64,000 bases of DNA from Membranipora membranacea (GCA_914767715.1 OU612069.1:14007387-14071386), one strand, 5' to 3'; numbered from the stretch's first letter, positions 45,466-57,768 are shown. The notes: a model not told the origin generated them from the letters alone. Translations and numbers: made by a program.

Positions 45466-46780
45466 TTAACATTATTTACATCCCAGGTGAAGGACAACAG
45501 GAACACAAGTCCTTCAGAGACTACATTCACCTCGTTTTATTTAGGAAAGACCTTCATCAACTCAACTTAAGCATTTTCCATACGATGACAGGCAACGTGA
45601 CGGATAAACACATGCTTACTCCAAACAAGGCAATTATTTAGATCACTGAGAAGGACAAAAGAAAGCAAGTTCATACTGAGAATATATTGAACTTATATCG
45701 ACCCAACTAAGACTATTGACTATTGGCAACCTGTGGGGTAAACACGTGTTAGATATAACAGATGGTGATTGTTGGTAAATGCATAAATACATAATACATA
45801 TAGCAGCGTATGAAAACTTGGCCCGCGAATTTTAGGCAACATGTTGGGTAAACACGTTTATTTATTAAAAGAAATAAAATATCAAAGCCTATGCAGTGGA
45901 ATGTGATGTTTTGAAATCTTGTCAATTGCATGTTTTAAACCAGGAGGATCACAGAGGAAGCATTTCTCATCAAATCACCATTGTGAAATGCCCCTTCGGA
46001 CCAAACTATAAAGAATGGATGAGACAACACCTTCTTCTAGAAATGTGAACCAACGACACAATGAAAGAAACATTGAGTAGATATTATATCAAGACAGAAA
46101 ATTAGATCGAGCTTAAATGGGTATCATCAAGATACCAAAAAAGTCAACTGACAATTGTAAACTAACTCTATGTATTCAATGAAAAGATTACATGCGCGTA
46201 TCCTTTTTAAATCCTACCTGACCGACCCGAGAAGAAAGCATTTAACGATGACCCAGATGCTATCCTGTTCTTTAGAGAAAAAAAATATGCAGTGGTCATG
46301 TATACAAAGATAATCATTGCAGGAAACAATTAATTGGTAATGAATGATAGTTCGATAGTTTAGGGATATTTTACGGGCAAAAATGTACTGAGCACAATCT
46401 GACAATCACCAATATGCTCTTCAGGCAGACAGATTGAAAGAAGATGTCCCGGAGACACCCAAGACCTGCACATTGGCCAAAGCTAGGATATAAAAATATT
46501 TATAACATATTTATTGGCAGATCATTCCATTCTTTTACGAGTGAAAGCAGGAATGCAAATCAACATCACATAAGATAGAGACATGGTTTAGCTCCTCACA
46601 TAAACATATTCATACATCAAATGATTTCAGACGCAGAACTCACATCCCAGGATGCATAGGTGGTAATTGATCAGTTAAAAATTAAGCACATCACTCTGGA
46701 AGCATGCATCTGTACAAATCTATTATTTTGCAAATTGGAGTAATAGTTTGCACAATTTATTATAGCACACTGCTCGGGAT
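45466..46780. other. Non-coding stretch, no gene seen
   Basis: No supported exon. Near 45813-45828 lies one isolated ACTTGGCCCGCGA, like a monomer and end of the foldback element. Confidence 0.35.
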
Positions 46781-46881
46781 AGCCAATCGGAGAGCGATTG
46801 GCTGCTGGATGCCTTGTTTCCATGTTGATGTTCACTGTTCAAGCAAGGAATCCTCCCAGGTGAGTGTGCCCAATATAAAAG
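46781..46881 (+). promoter_or_regulatory. Core promoter of the secreted cysteine-rich gene
   Basis: Two CCAAT boxes in opposite orientation form a perfect 9-bp palindrome, AGCCAATCG-gagag-CGATTGGCT (46781-46803). A consensus TATA box TATAAAAG lies at 46874-46881. Transcription would start near 46905. A 5' UTR intron may end at TCCTCTAG (47013), 7 bp before the ATG. The spacing (CCAAT about 100 bp upstream of the start) is canonical for NF-Y/TBP promoters. Confidence 0.6.
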
Positions 46882-47019
46882 CAGCTGATTATCGGTCTGA
46901 AAACAATGATATTGCCATGGATATTGTCTGCCAAATAAAATAATATATATATATATATATATACAAACTGTTTGGTGTGTTTTGCTGTAGATAATTATTT
47001 TCCTGTCCTCTAGATCGCA

Positions 47020-48175
47020 ATGAACCCAAACCAAAGAGTCCAGCTGCAACTACTGCTTTTGTCTGCTGGTTTTGTGCTTGCGACATGTGAAACAAATTCT
47101 GATGGTGAGATATTGTTCATACCAGCACAAGAAAAGTAAGTCGTGTTAGTGCTACAATGAAACAATCTACTGATTCAGGGTTATGTTAAGTCTCATCCTC
47201 CTTTGTCACTACTGTAATTGTTTGACTCAAATACTGGTTCATTGGTTTATCACCTCTCACACAGGCAAACTTGAAAACAGGTCAGGTATATTAGACACGA
47301 ATAAGGTCGTTCCCATCCTAGCAAGAGGAACATAATTATAGGGGTTAAAGATAACATTGTTTGCTAGTATAATGATTGGTGGTCTTTCAGGCTTCTTGAA
47401 GGCTACTGCTGCAAAACAAAACCATTCAATAAGACAAAGTTAGAAGAGCATGTTCTACTAAAAAAGGTGATTTACAGACTTACAGTTGCAAAGATTCGTC
47501 TAGAACATGTAAGAGATGATTCATGCTTATTATATCAAACTGTGTAAGTATTGGTGGTTTAGTTAGTTCATGCTTGCTTCATATGAATGAAAACTGTTAT
47601 TGTGATCGAAAAAAAGATAAGCATTATTCTTGCTAAATAAATAGAAAGTCATCATATAAATAAATAGCTTCTGACTCCAACACTGTAAGATATCCATTCT
47701 GGTCAACACAGAGATCACTTTGCTATGACATACTTAAAAGACTCAGTTGCTGTTTCTTGCAGCATTCTTTACAGGCAAACCATGGGAGTAGGGCACCGTT
47801 ATGTTACTAGGGGATACAATTGTCGCTATAATGACTATGGGTGCTGTGGGGACTATGTTGCATATAGTGGGACATGTATCAGTAAGTATTTATTATACCA
47901 TCTCTTCTCAATCATCATAACGATAACTTTGACTTCGAAATCCTTTGGTCACAGTCAAAATAAGTGCTGAAATTTTTAGATCTCACATGCTCCTACTGTT
48001 TTATCCCTCATTGGTTGATGCAGTACCATAAAAAATTAGTAAAATTATTCATATAATATACCTGATGGTAATAATGGTATTACATATCAATATTTGAACT
48101 GTTGTAGGCAAGCAGGAAGTGGAAATCCAAAACGGCTACCTGGCATCGCTTGGTCTTCCTCTGATTGAAAGTTGA
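47020..48175 (+). CDS. Secreted cysteine-rich protein, 151 aa, unrecognised family
   Basis: Four coding exons (47020-47135, 47391-47543, 47763-47881, 48108-48175) join in frame (phases 2, 2, 1) with consensus GTAAGT donors and pyrimidine-rich acceptors. The N-terminus is a signal peptide: a hydrophobic run LQLLLLSAGFVLA, cleavage likely before or just after C23. The mature part has cysteines at about 45, 46, 84, 110, 117, 118 and 128, including GYCC and YGCCGDYVAYSGTC. The last block, a double cysteine then C after a G, loosely resembles the end of EMI domains (RCCPGxxGxxC), but the match is weak. Likely extracellular, stabilised by disulphides. The start was chosen because it is the first ATG after the 5' UTR acceptor and gives a clean signal peptide. 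A TATA promoter lies upstream. Function unknown; a possible decayed relative is at 34744-35331. Confidence 0.8.
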
Positions 48176-50182
48176 CTCCAAATCAAAGTTAAACAAAGGA
48201 TTACACAGACTTACTTAATACTAACTACTATTTCAATAATTTTTCGTGAATAATTTGTTAAGACATGGAAAACCAATGTAGTGTTATATATTGTGTTACA
48301 AACGAAACTACTCAGTTAGTTGCTAAACATTGCTGCGTCTCATACAATATAATCACACTCTTGATTCACACTTTTCCCAGTGAAACGCAAATCACATGTT
48401 CCCAATATATACTTTGAATGAATGAATAGAAAGTCAACCATCAAATGCATTCAACTCATCGTGATATCCTTTGCTGGGATTAGAAGCTAATGCAGTGAAT
48501 TATTTAGCCAAAATCTTTTGAAAAAATAATTAAACAGTGTAAGCAAACAGTCAATTATTTAACACAAACTGAACTAAGGCATCAATCACTCCAATTATCT
48601 TATTCATAGATAAACTGCGATTATCTCTTTTTCCATGACAGATACAGTTATATAGTTTTTTTCATCAAAACATTCAGCTATATCTGCTGTAGCTGAATTC
48701 AATATGGCTTTGCCAATTTGTTCCCATCATCACGGAACAGGCAGTTTTTTAGTAGCATGCTGTTACTGGGATTAACAGTGGAAAGACCCGTTGACTGTAC
48801 TATGAGATAGGTGATATCAAACAAATTCCTGGAGGTTTTTTTAATCTAGCTGTTTTAGGAATGGTGTCCATTTCAGATCACCGCTGATTTTTTTAATTAA
48901 TTCTAATTAAAAAGTTAATGTTTTTGTGTGTATAATGAAAAAAAAACAGAATCAAAATCTATAAACTGATTGCCGAGATATTCACATGTGAAGACCATTT
49001 TTGGAAAAGTGCACAAGATCTCTGTGTAGAGTAACATCATTCTCTTTCATCGTAAGATGGCAGCTTTGATAAAATATTTGCATAACCTTTGGCAGACAAT
49101 CGAGCAATCAACCAGGTTCACTGCACAAACTGATTCAGATAAGCAGTATGGCATTAGCTGTCAATGTGATTGTTATGCATGTTGCAGCTCGCGTAATTTT
49201 ATTCAATTCTTTCAAGAACAGACATAAAATATAATGACCTTTCATCTACCTCGACTTTTTGCCAGTGATATCAATTGGATTAAAGCCTTTTTCAATACCA
49301 TGTAAAAAACGAAATATTTTTGAAATATAATGAGACATTGCGACAAGTATTGAAGGCAAGTAGCTGTGTATTATGCCTTTAATATTAAACAACTGTCAAC
49401 CTTGAGAAAAGACCCAGTGGCTCAATCTCAAGAGGATTCTGCAGCTTAAGGTTTTTTGGTTTCAAAGCCCAAATTAATCATAATGAATTGTATATTTTGG
49501 CTCTTCCGAACATACATATGATGGCAATGTTACAAATTCCATTTCTCAGGTAGCTTATAATTTCACTATTCAGATTGCAACACTGACTGGCAACTCAAAT
49601 ATATAGTGAAGAAAATAAACAAAGATTGCTCGTCATAGAATAGGAGAGACTTGCTGACCATTTCATTCTGTATGAATCTCAGACAATCACATTGTTTTGG
49701 TCCGATTTAAGGATGTGGGAAAAACCCTCCCAGGCAGGACAATTTTAAACACTAGCAAAGATTCATGCTCAGAAGAGATTAAATCACATATCGCAAATCT
49801 CAAGAATCTCATCAAAAGTCCTGACTGTAACATGCACTGATCTGTGTGTGATTTGAATAGGTCTGGAATGATGCAGTAAATTTCACGGATATAATCAAAG
49901 ACACCTGTATCGGTATAGATCATTAGTCATCAGTCGTCCTTGTTGTATATTCGGGCCACCATTACAAGCAGCAACTACAAATTTAATTTTGAGTCTCAGA
50001 CTTTCGGATCAAAATTTCGAGCTTGGTTTCTTCTAAACAAAAGATATTCAAACATAAACCACTTTCTAAATGGTGATTCATTTGACCATTCAGAATTAAA
50101 CACCGACTTTTTTAAATCAACAGTGAAAAAGTGATTCAAAATAAATCTTAAATACAAAGAGGAGAGGGTGGATGCTCAATGT
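48176..50182. other. Intergenic stretch between the two secretory genes
   Basis: No exon with support on either strand. The poly(A) site of the upstream gene is not obvious. The frame at 49687-49923 has no domain or splice support. Confidence 0.35.
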
Positions 50183-50188
50183 TTTATT
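50183..50188 (-). terminator. Poly(A) signal of the neuropeptide-like gene
   Basis: AATAAA on the minus strand, 75 bp after the stop codon at 50263. Confidence 0.7.
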
Positions 50189-50262
50189 CTGCAAGACTAT
50201 ATATTTTTCAATCACTTTTTATGAAAGAATTAATTTTACACAAATTGGTGAAGAAATTCCTG

Positions 50263-50629
50263 TTACTTCTTTGCGATCTCTTCATTGAGGTGATTAAGCA
50301 AGCTGGTTAGTACTTCAGCATTTGATAGGCGTTTTCCACTTTCTTGCGTAGCCTGCAACAAAAAGAGAAGGGATTAAGTGATAACCATGTCCACATTTTA
50401 TATTTTCACTTAGTTCCGAGTAATGTAGAGAAACACGATAAATCAAATGCCAATGTATCGGTAGGGATCAATCGGCTAACTTTACCTCACTCATTTCAAC
50501 TAGATAGTTACGTAAATCTCTAGCACCAACAACTGCGATTTCTTCCTCATCAGCAGTCACTGCTTCAACATGAAACAGGCTGCAGGCAACAAGCACAACA
50601 GCAAATACAGCGAAGATTTTGGTAGACAT
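50263..50629 (-). CDS. Secreted peptide precursor, 77 aa, neuropeptide-like
   Basis: Two coding exons (50629-50486 and 50352-50263) join in phase 0 with GAG|GTAAAG and TTGTTGCAG borders. A 5' UTR acceptor (GTTACAG) lies 16 bp before the ATG. Residues 1-23 are a signal peptide (hydrophobic KIFAVFAVVLVACSLFHVEA). An acidic propeptide (ADEEE) follows, then ARDLRNYLVEMSE, an S-GKR at 53-56 and a final 21-residue segment starting LSNAEVLTSLLN and ending in KK. GKR is the classic site for dibasic cleavage with C-terminal amidation of the peptide before it. The order signal, propeptide, KR, then an N-x-E-x-x-x-SLL peptide recalls arthropod PDF/PDH precursors (N-S-E-x-I-N-SLL), but the tail lacks their amidation site. 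It could equally be another small secreted peptide. One exon boundary falls three codons before the QES-GKR site. Confidence 0.7.
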
Positions 50630-50918
50630 TTTCTAATGTTTTGTTCTGTAACACAAGAAAATTATATGTGAGCTGAAACAGTAACACTTCTATAAACAAA
50701 CTAGGAGAATTGAAGCAATGAGAAAATTTAGCAAAGAAAATTTCTAGCATCACCCCTGTGTCAATAAAGTCATCTTGTGTTATGAAAATGTGTTGACACC
50801 TGTACTGATCAACAAAATTTAGCTGTAGACGGGTTTGTTACCCTCGATCATTTCATGAAGTCAATAAGTCAATTCTAAAAATGAAGAACAAAAATATTTT
50901 TGTGTGTGTAGTACTTAC

Positions 50919-50978
50919 CTTTTCTCTTGGTAGATGAAATTTAGAATGCGTTATCAATGCTTTACATCGGTTTATATA
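50919..50978 (-). promoter_or_regulatory. TATA promoter and non-coding first exon of the peptide gene
   Basis: On the minus strand TATATAAA (50978-50971) lies about 25-30 bp before a likely start near 50947. A short non-coding exon then ends at GAAAAG|GTAAGTA (donor at 50918). This would splice to the acceptor at 50646, giving a three-exon transcript. Confidence 0.6.
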
Positions 50979-53900
50979 CAAAATGTTCTTCCTTATTTGA
51001 TGTTTTGCAACAAGGAAAGTAACAAGGTAACACAACCTTCATTTCCTTGGACTTGAAGGTTATAAGCCAGCATGGTTATGTTTGCGACAACATAAGTGTG
51101 ACGTTATATCTTCCGTTCTAACTCTGGCTAAAAATAATGAAGAAAACCGCTCTACAATAATTGCTGTATGCAAAACGTAAAAGCATCAGAGTAAGGATCA
51201 TGTATAGCTCATGCATAGCCTCTGATACATAAGTCGTGAGTCATGAGTAGTCAAATTGTTAAGGGTCCCAACTTGCAAAATTTGAGGTCCGAGAACAACT
51301 CCAGACCCCGGCAGTCTTGCTCGACTTCGATAGTGGCACCTCATTCCTTGTCCCCAGATTCTTATGTAACTTGGCTCAAAATACCACATGGTATGGGTAT
51401 CGATTATGGGGTTAATACTTTCAAGTACCCAAAACTCTCTCGAAATTGAATATCATATTTACTCACCTATTCCATTACCCCATAACACAAAATACAAAAT
51501 CTATAAAATGTATGACAAGTATCCTCAGTGCAGCCTCTAATAGCTCCCTTCAGAGGCTCCAACATCTTCAAAGATGACCACAAAGAGTTGACGCATTATT
51601 TAACACGCTGAACTCTTATCTGGAGACATGGTACGGCAAAAGTCAAAAAACATAAATGAGAGTCTATCTGCTCATCAAATTTCTTGACTGATTTGTGTAT
51701 TCTGAAGCTGCAGTAAGATTTTCATGACATGTGAGGTATGGTATCTAGGTCAACCCTTGTACCTGTAATTTGGAAAATCAGCAACATTTGAAGTAATTCG
51801 ATTAGAGTGGTATAGCATAGTTGAGGTTGACAATGAGCACTACATTGACATATCCTTATGACACACTTGTGGATGGTCTGATTCTTCTGTCCATGTTGTA
51901 CAAGGATGAAGGTATAAGGAAATTTTGAAGGCTGTCTTGTCACCTGTTTCCTTGTCTAGAGATTATAGACCAGGTTGCCTTATTTTTTTGTGAACAAGAA
52001 GAAGGAAATTTAAAAGTTTGAGTTTTGTTATTATGTCTCTCAAAGATTTGTAGTGTTAAAAAGAGTTAGTGCTCTGATGGATGTTGAATGTGATAACAAA
52101 TTCTTGAATTGACAAGTCACGCAGATGAGTGTCACAAAAAATCGGGTGAATTGTGATGGCAATGATGTTGATATAATTTCCCAACCCCAACCCTAATGAC
52201 ATTGAATCATTTGTGGGCTCAACCAACAGCATCAATTCCAAACAGACCATAAAAGCTGTTATTGTTGCCATTGTGTTCGGAGGGGCCGAAGTGTTGTATC
52301 AGGCTATCCGACAAACACAACTGCATCATTTAGTTTCCAGCAGTTAGATAATAGCAGTGCCGAGAGTTGAGCATTGCAGGTTTTGCCAATTAGTTTGATC
52401 GGTGATTTTAGCTGGTTTACCATTGCTGACATTTCGCTGCAAGTTAATCTTTGGTTAATTCATCTAGCTAGAGTCGCAGCCGGAGATGATGTTGAGGTTT
52501 GCGGGTCTACCAACTGACCAACCAGCTTGACTTACAATAGTAATTTACTGGGCAAATGATGTATTACACACTGAAACAGTGGGCCAAAAAACATGCAAAT
52601 TGTTGTGTGAGATCTCAATTGTGATTTTTGTACTTCCCCAAATGCATTTTCAAAGACTGCAAATGGCATTACTGCTGGCTTGTTCTAATTGAGTTTTGAC
52701 ATAGGCATTTTGAAATCTGCAGTATTGAGTCTTACTGGCGAATGTATTGAGGAATAATTAAATTAATACCAAGTTATTTGCATACAGACCAACTGGTGAC
52801 CACTAATAAACTTTGATCAAAGCATTTCATTCTCTGTTTTTATATTCAATCCATCGGTAGGAAACACATGGTTATGTGTGATTCTGTCGCAGGCTTTATC
52901 AGGGTCATAATGCAACTCCAATGACCAACAATAGTGTATTTATTCTTTGCGCTTTGCAGGATTTGCTTGGATTTTTCCTCCCATTAATTCTTCATTAATC
53001 TTACTTCATATAGCCTAAGGAGCCAATAATACACATCATATGACCTTTTGTCAATGTCATGAGTCACCGTGCTCATTCAAAATGAAAGACATTCTGGCTG
53101 AGACTTTCTTCACTACTTGGCAGTGAATATCTCTGCTTGTGGGTATTGCCCAAACATGAGGCTACTTTCCCAGAGTCTAACTGGAAAACTCTCACACCTG
53201 GAGCAATATAGTAGGTGGCATGAATAGAATATCAATAGATATTGCAGTTTTAGTGCTCCTCTTTATAACTTAGTATATCTAAGAGCAGACAACTCCAGCA
53301 AGATCCTGCATCTTTCTAAGACTATCCCACTCCGGGTGGGACGTTTGGGCGGTGGGCAAAAGTCTGGGGACTCAGACTAACAATAGTGCTGAGATTGAAA
53401 AGACTGTCCAGGTTTTAGTATACATCTTGACCAGTAAAGATATGATAAATAGTTTGCTCGCTACTGGGCCACTACCCTGATGGCCCATGAACTATGCTGA
53501 GAGCATGACCTAGATACATGAATTGGGCACAGGATCAATTCTGGCCTCACTCTTTTTACTATAACAATCGTGTCCAACACAGGATCATTTGTATGAAACA
53601 TCAACACCTTACCCAGTGTCATATTGATCTCTGTTGACATTTTTAGAGATTATAGGCACATGTGCCGCCAAATGTGTGTAATTTTGCTAAATAATTCAAG
53701 TTCGTTTTGTCATTTCCGATACTCTGTGTTTGCAAAACTAGATGAATAGTTTCATTAGTCATTTATTGTGTATGGTCTGATGTTATTGTAAGTGTTTTGC
53801 AAGGTTAAAGGAACAAGGAAGCCTCGAAGGCTGTCTCAAACAGACGTGATTTCCTTGTCAATAAATTTGTTTCATTTACAAGTTATATTATAATTTCCTT

Positions 53901-54560
53901 TTCCTCGATATAGGATAATGCTTAGCAAAAAATGGTATGATCCGGTATGAGCATCATTTGAAGGTTAGAAAGTTCTGATCTCTTGATAATTTCATGTAAT
54001 TGTTTCGCCCCGTTCTTACGTGCACATAACCCCCTCACTTTCATTTCGATTAAAGAAAAGTAATCGGTGACTATTGATGTGACTAAGACAAAAAAATGTA
54101 TAAACTTTACCAGATCAGTGTGATTAGAAATAATGGCCTAACAGCAGGCCCTTAGTTCTAGGGGAGGGAGGGACGCTCTGCTTCCCCTCTGCCTAAAAAT
54201 GCAATCATTGGACATTCTATGTCCATTTGGGACTTCCATCTGCTATTTATATCTTTAAAATGCTTTTGAGGCTGGGGACTTACAATACCTGACCTAGTTT
54301 TACTTCACACCCTCAAGCATTTTTGCCTCCCCTACCGATTTTCCTATACTACAGCTCAGAACAATACTGTTATGAAAAAGATTCAGTAGATTATCAGAGA
54401 GTAAGGATATACAGAGGGGACACTCCAATGATCGCTATAGTGCATGCAGTTTTTTAATCCAGTGGGGAAATTCATCATCTGGCCACCCGCCATTTTTCAA
54501 TAGCTATAATATTATAAGCTATACGATATAAAATTGTGATGCAGACATACCTTCCATTGA
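50979..54560. other. Long stretch without a recognisable gene
   Basis: Many short frames on both strands but none with domain likeness, signal peptide or matched splice borders. No terminal repeats seen. Old transposon debris is likely but cannot be named. Confidence 0.35.
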
Positions 54561-54949
54561 TAGGTCATAATTTATTCTATATTTATCCTAAAAGCTGATG
54601 TCCAATTTTTTTGAACTGTCCAACCTTCAAGCTTTACACCATATAGTTGTCATTATTTGCTAGGATACATATGCTATGAGTTACGCGGGGATTTTAAATG
54701 AGTTATATCATATAGATTTACATGCAGCTGGGTCAGCACACAGACATTTCCTAATTTTTGATGACCAGCCATCTATCAATTGTCACAAGTAGATCTATAT
54801 GGTAAAACTCATTTTAAAAACCTGGATAACTCATAGCCTATGTATCCTAGCAAAAAATGACAACAAGATGGTGTATAGCTTGAAGGTTGGACATTTCAGA
54901 AAAGTTGGAAATTAGTATTTAGGATAAATACAGAATTAATTATGACCTA
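54561..54949. mobile_element. MITE forming one long hairpin, TA-flanked
   Basis: Arms of about 160 bp (from GGTCATAATT at 54563, and its complement ending at 54947) are inverted copies of each other. They share blocks such as TTTATCCTAAA, CAACCTTCAAGCT and GCTAGGATACAT. They are separated by a short loop near 54720-54790. TA lies at both outer ends (54561-54562 and 54948-54949), consistent with a TA target duplication as in Tc1/mariner-type MITEs. No coding capacity. Confidence 0.75.
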
Positions 54950-55659
54950 CCAAGGTCCCATCTCCGCTTTTATGTCCAAATATTTTGCCCTGATACCTAT
55001 TTTGGTTTCTGCAAAAACAATGTCTTGTTCCCACGGCAGCCAGATTATTATCAGACAAGAATGTTAAAGTAAAATTCAGTAATGAACAATTCAGGCCGAA
55101 AGACTTCAGATGCTTCAATGTATAGACTAGCCCTGACAGCAGTTTGCGTTCCTGACATAAATTCCATATTATCAGCAGATGGATTTGACGTTCCCGTCAA
55201 ATTATCAGTCTGTCAGGGAAACAAAGGACAGGGTGAGAACTGATGATAATGATATTTTGATGTCTAGCTTCAGCAAATTCACAAAATAACACTACCAAGT
55301 CTGTGTTTTTTAAGGAAGCAGGAAAATGCTGATGTTATGAAGGTTGAAGCCTTTGTATTTGAAGGTCGTCTGTCTGAACGAATTGTTTTGCCAACCTTAC
55401 CAGTATTTCCTTTTCCTGATATCATTTCACAGGAGCTTGCTCCATCCTAGCTATGAGTATGGCTCATGTACTTATTGAGTTCCATCGCAACAGAAAATAA
55501 AAGAGCCTTACATTATTTCTTAATAACTATCATCCTAAAAACTTTAGTTTTAGGTACCATTATGCTCTCATATCTTGAATTTGAGTTTGTCAATAATATA
55601 TTCAACACTTCCTAGTATGAATAGATCGGTAAGTAGTGATTTTCATGGTTAGTAGAGGT
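54950..55659. other. Non-coding stretch, no gene seen
   Basis: No supported exon or repeat. Confidence 0.35.
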
Positions 55660-55800
55660 ATACACCCGAGTGTGCTGGGGGCTGGAACAGTCAACAATGA
55701 AAGCTTCCCAAGTGGAACTCAAACCCACAACTCCTGCGGCACTAATGCCTAGCAGTGAATAGCAAGCGCGCTAAACGATTGCGCCATCTCACTATCCCCA
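55660..55800 (-). repeat. tRNA-derived SINE head (family shared with 29745-29885)
   Basis: Minus-strand A box TGGCGCAATCGTTTAGC and B box GTGGGTTTGAGTTCC. Shares CTAGCAGTGAATAGCAAG-type and flanking CACTACTCAGAGTTGTGTT blocks with the copy in the POT intron. Confidence 0.65.
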
Positions 55801-56214
55801 AAATAGAATGAGTCGATGGCGCAAATTAGATAGCCCGCTATTCACTACTCAGAGTTGTGTTCTCTCATCCCTTAACAGTATTGAGTTTTGATCTCCATGA
55901 ATCATAGGGAAAGTTCAAGGCCATCCCATTATGGATACGGTTTTAAGGCGCACCATTCATCAGTCGAGTCTTTGCAGAACAGGGCTCGTAATAGGGGTAG
56001 ACCACTAAATTGTGTTTTACATCCAACATAAGGTTTAAATGGAAGCCAATGAATAGTGCAAAACTCATTGAATTTGGGCCTTCACACGACAGTATGACTA
56101 AGAAATCGTTAAAGATGGAGGTTTGTTTGAGCTCACAGATATTCTTGAAAACCAAAGTGAACAGGAATTCTGATCCTGTTTGACACAAAATACAGTAGTG
56201 TGCATACCATCTCC

Positions 56215-57085
56215 ACTTATCTCCACTTTTGTTTTCAATATATACCAATAGGATTACCTCAGGCTTGAGCAATATTACTGTCATTAAATACGCAGAGGAC
56301 ACCTGTATAATTGGATGCATATCAAATCAATCAGATCTTAGTGCCTATCTTGATGAGATTAGTAGAATTTCAAAGCAATGTTGTGATTTAAACCTATTGT
56401 TAAACGCCTCCAAGACTCAAGAAATGATGTTTTCTACTCAGCTGGTTAGGCCCATTACCCCTACTCTTATCCTTAACGGCACGGAAGTTGATTTTTGTGA
56501 CAAAGTACAATACCTTGGTGTTACTGTTGACGATAAACTCCGCTATCATGATCATGTGCAATCCATAGTGACTACTGCATCTCAACGCATGTGTATTGTG
56601 AAAAATTTGGTATACTATAGCTCAAAGCCCCTTTCTCATATGTTATTCAAGAGTTTTATTGTATCCCTCATCACTTACTGTCTCCCGATACTTTTTACAA
56701 GCATCCATGCAAGGGAAAAGAAGTCCTTACGCAAAATATTTAAAGATGCCGCCAAGTTAGGGATTGAGCACCCCGATATAGATGCTCTGGTAGCCAACCA
56801 GATCAAGACACTTGGACTACGGTACATACACGATGCAGAACACTTTATCAATGACTTTCTAACTAAATGCCCCTCAGGTCGCTACCGCGCCGTTAAATAT
56901 CGGGGTACATGGGGTAGAGACAGCTTTTTAAGACATCTCATACATACACTTAATAATATACTATTCTAAAAAACTTTTTATACAACAGAGATCTGATTTT
57001 TCCATGTTTTTCTTTCTGTCAGTATTAACAACGTATTTCGTGACAAATTTTTGTCTATGATAGTAATAAATCCATCCATCCACCA
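56215..57085 (+). pseudogene. 5'-truncated LINE, same family as 40595-45465
   Basis: One open frame from 56229 to the stop at 56967-56969 covers the RT core to the C-terminus, collinear with the other copy (LLFSIYTNRITS, LNLLLNASKTQEMM, FKDAAKLGIEHPDI, RYIHDAEHFIND). The catalytic box reads YAED (56289-56300): the first aspartate is glutamate, so it could not catalyse. The 3' UTR matches the other copy and also ends in a short (ATCC)n run at about 57070-57082. The start is at the LSPLLFS motif, so nearly all the 5' part is missing. Confidence 0.88.
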
Positions 57086-57235
57086 TTGCACAACACGCAA
57101 GTCACATAAGTCAAGCGCGTTGGGGGCCTCCTCTAGAACAATCATCTGCAGGGCTGGCCACAACAGTATTATGCCACCCCTGTTTAGACGAGCATCTAAT
57201 TCCACAACTTTTAACCCACAGTGCATATTTTTCAG

Positions 57236-57768
57236 TTTTGGAAATTCAAAATTGGTGTGACATAATGGGAAGTTATCACTGCAACAGTGGTTGCTCCGTC
57301 ACTCTCAAGTTGTACTCAAAACCAAACCAGCACGAGAGGTTTGCTTACCATCAACTCATCATCATCGGTGCAAAGTTGCTTACTGAGATCCTATATGATA
57401 ACACTGACAAATGCCGCTCTAGCTTACCCTGTATGGGAATACAAGTAAATGGCAAAGATGAGTTGTGTCACAACATAGGTTCTTTCCTCGAACCTTGAAA
57501 AGGGGCTAGATTCATATTCAGAAGACAATTTTCTTTGCTATCTCTTTGACTTTTACATGTGTTTCTCTTTTCCCAATCAAAATTATAACTTTCTTGTTCT
57601 ATATATCAAACCTCGACATGAAGTCTGGTTGACACATTCACTTTTGATGTTGTTATAGGTTCTCGGATGTTGCAAATTATATCGGTGATCGGGTGGACGC
57701 TTTTACTGGTGGTTTCGGACAAGGACTTGGCAGCGGCTTAACTTCTTTGTTTGGAAAGAAGAAATAGA
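57236..57768 (+). CDS. Possible 3' exons of an unrecognised small gene
   Basis: The last exon, 57660-57768 (acceptor TGTTATAG), reads FSDVANYIGDRVDAFTG then GFGQGLGSGLTSLFGKKK and a stop. Two AATAAA poly(A) signals (57828-57833 and 57841-57846) follow 60-80 bp later. A candidate upstream exon begins at 57236 after TTTTTCAG and encodes a cysteine-containing stretch (YHCNSGCSVTLK, CRSSLPCMGIQVNGKDELC). Its obvious donor (ACATAG|GTTCTT) joins out of the preferred frame, so the link between the two is unproven. Glycine-rich C-terminus ending in KKK; no family recognised. Confidence 0.4.

Noticed and set aside
47725-47970. Single-exon frame of 81 codons over the cysteine-rich gene's third exon
   Set aside because: It reads through a consensus GTAAGT donor; the spliced four-exon model is better supported.
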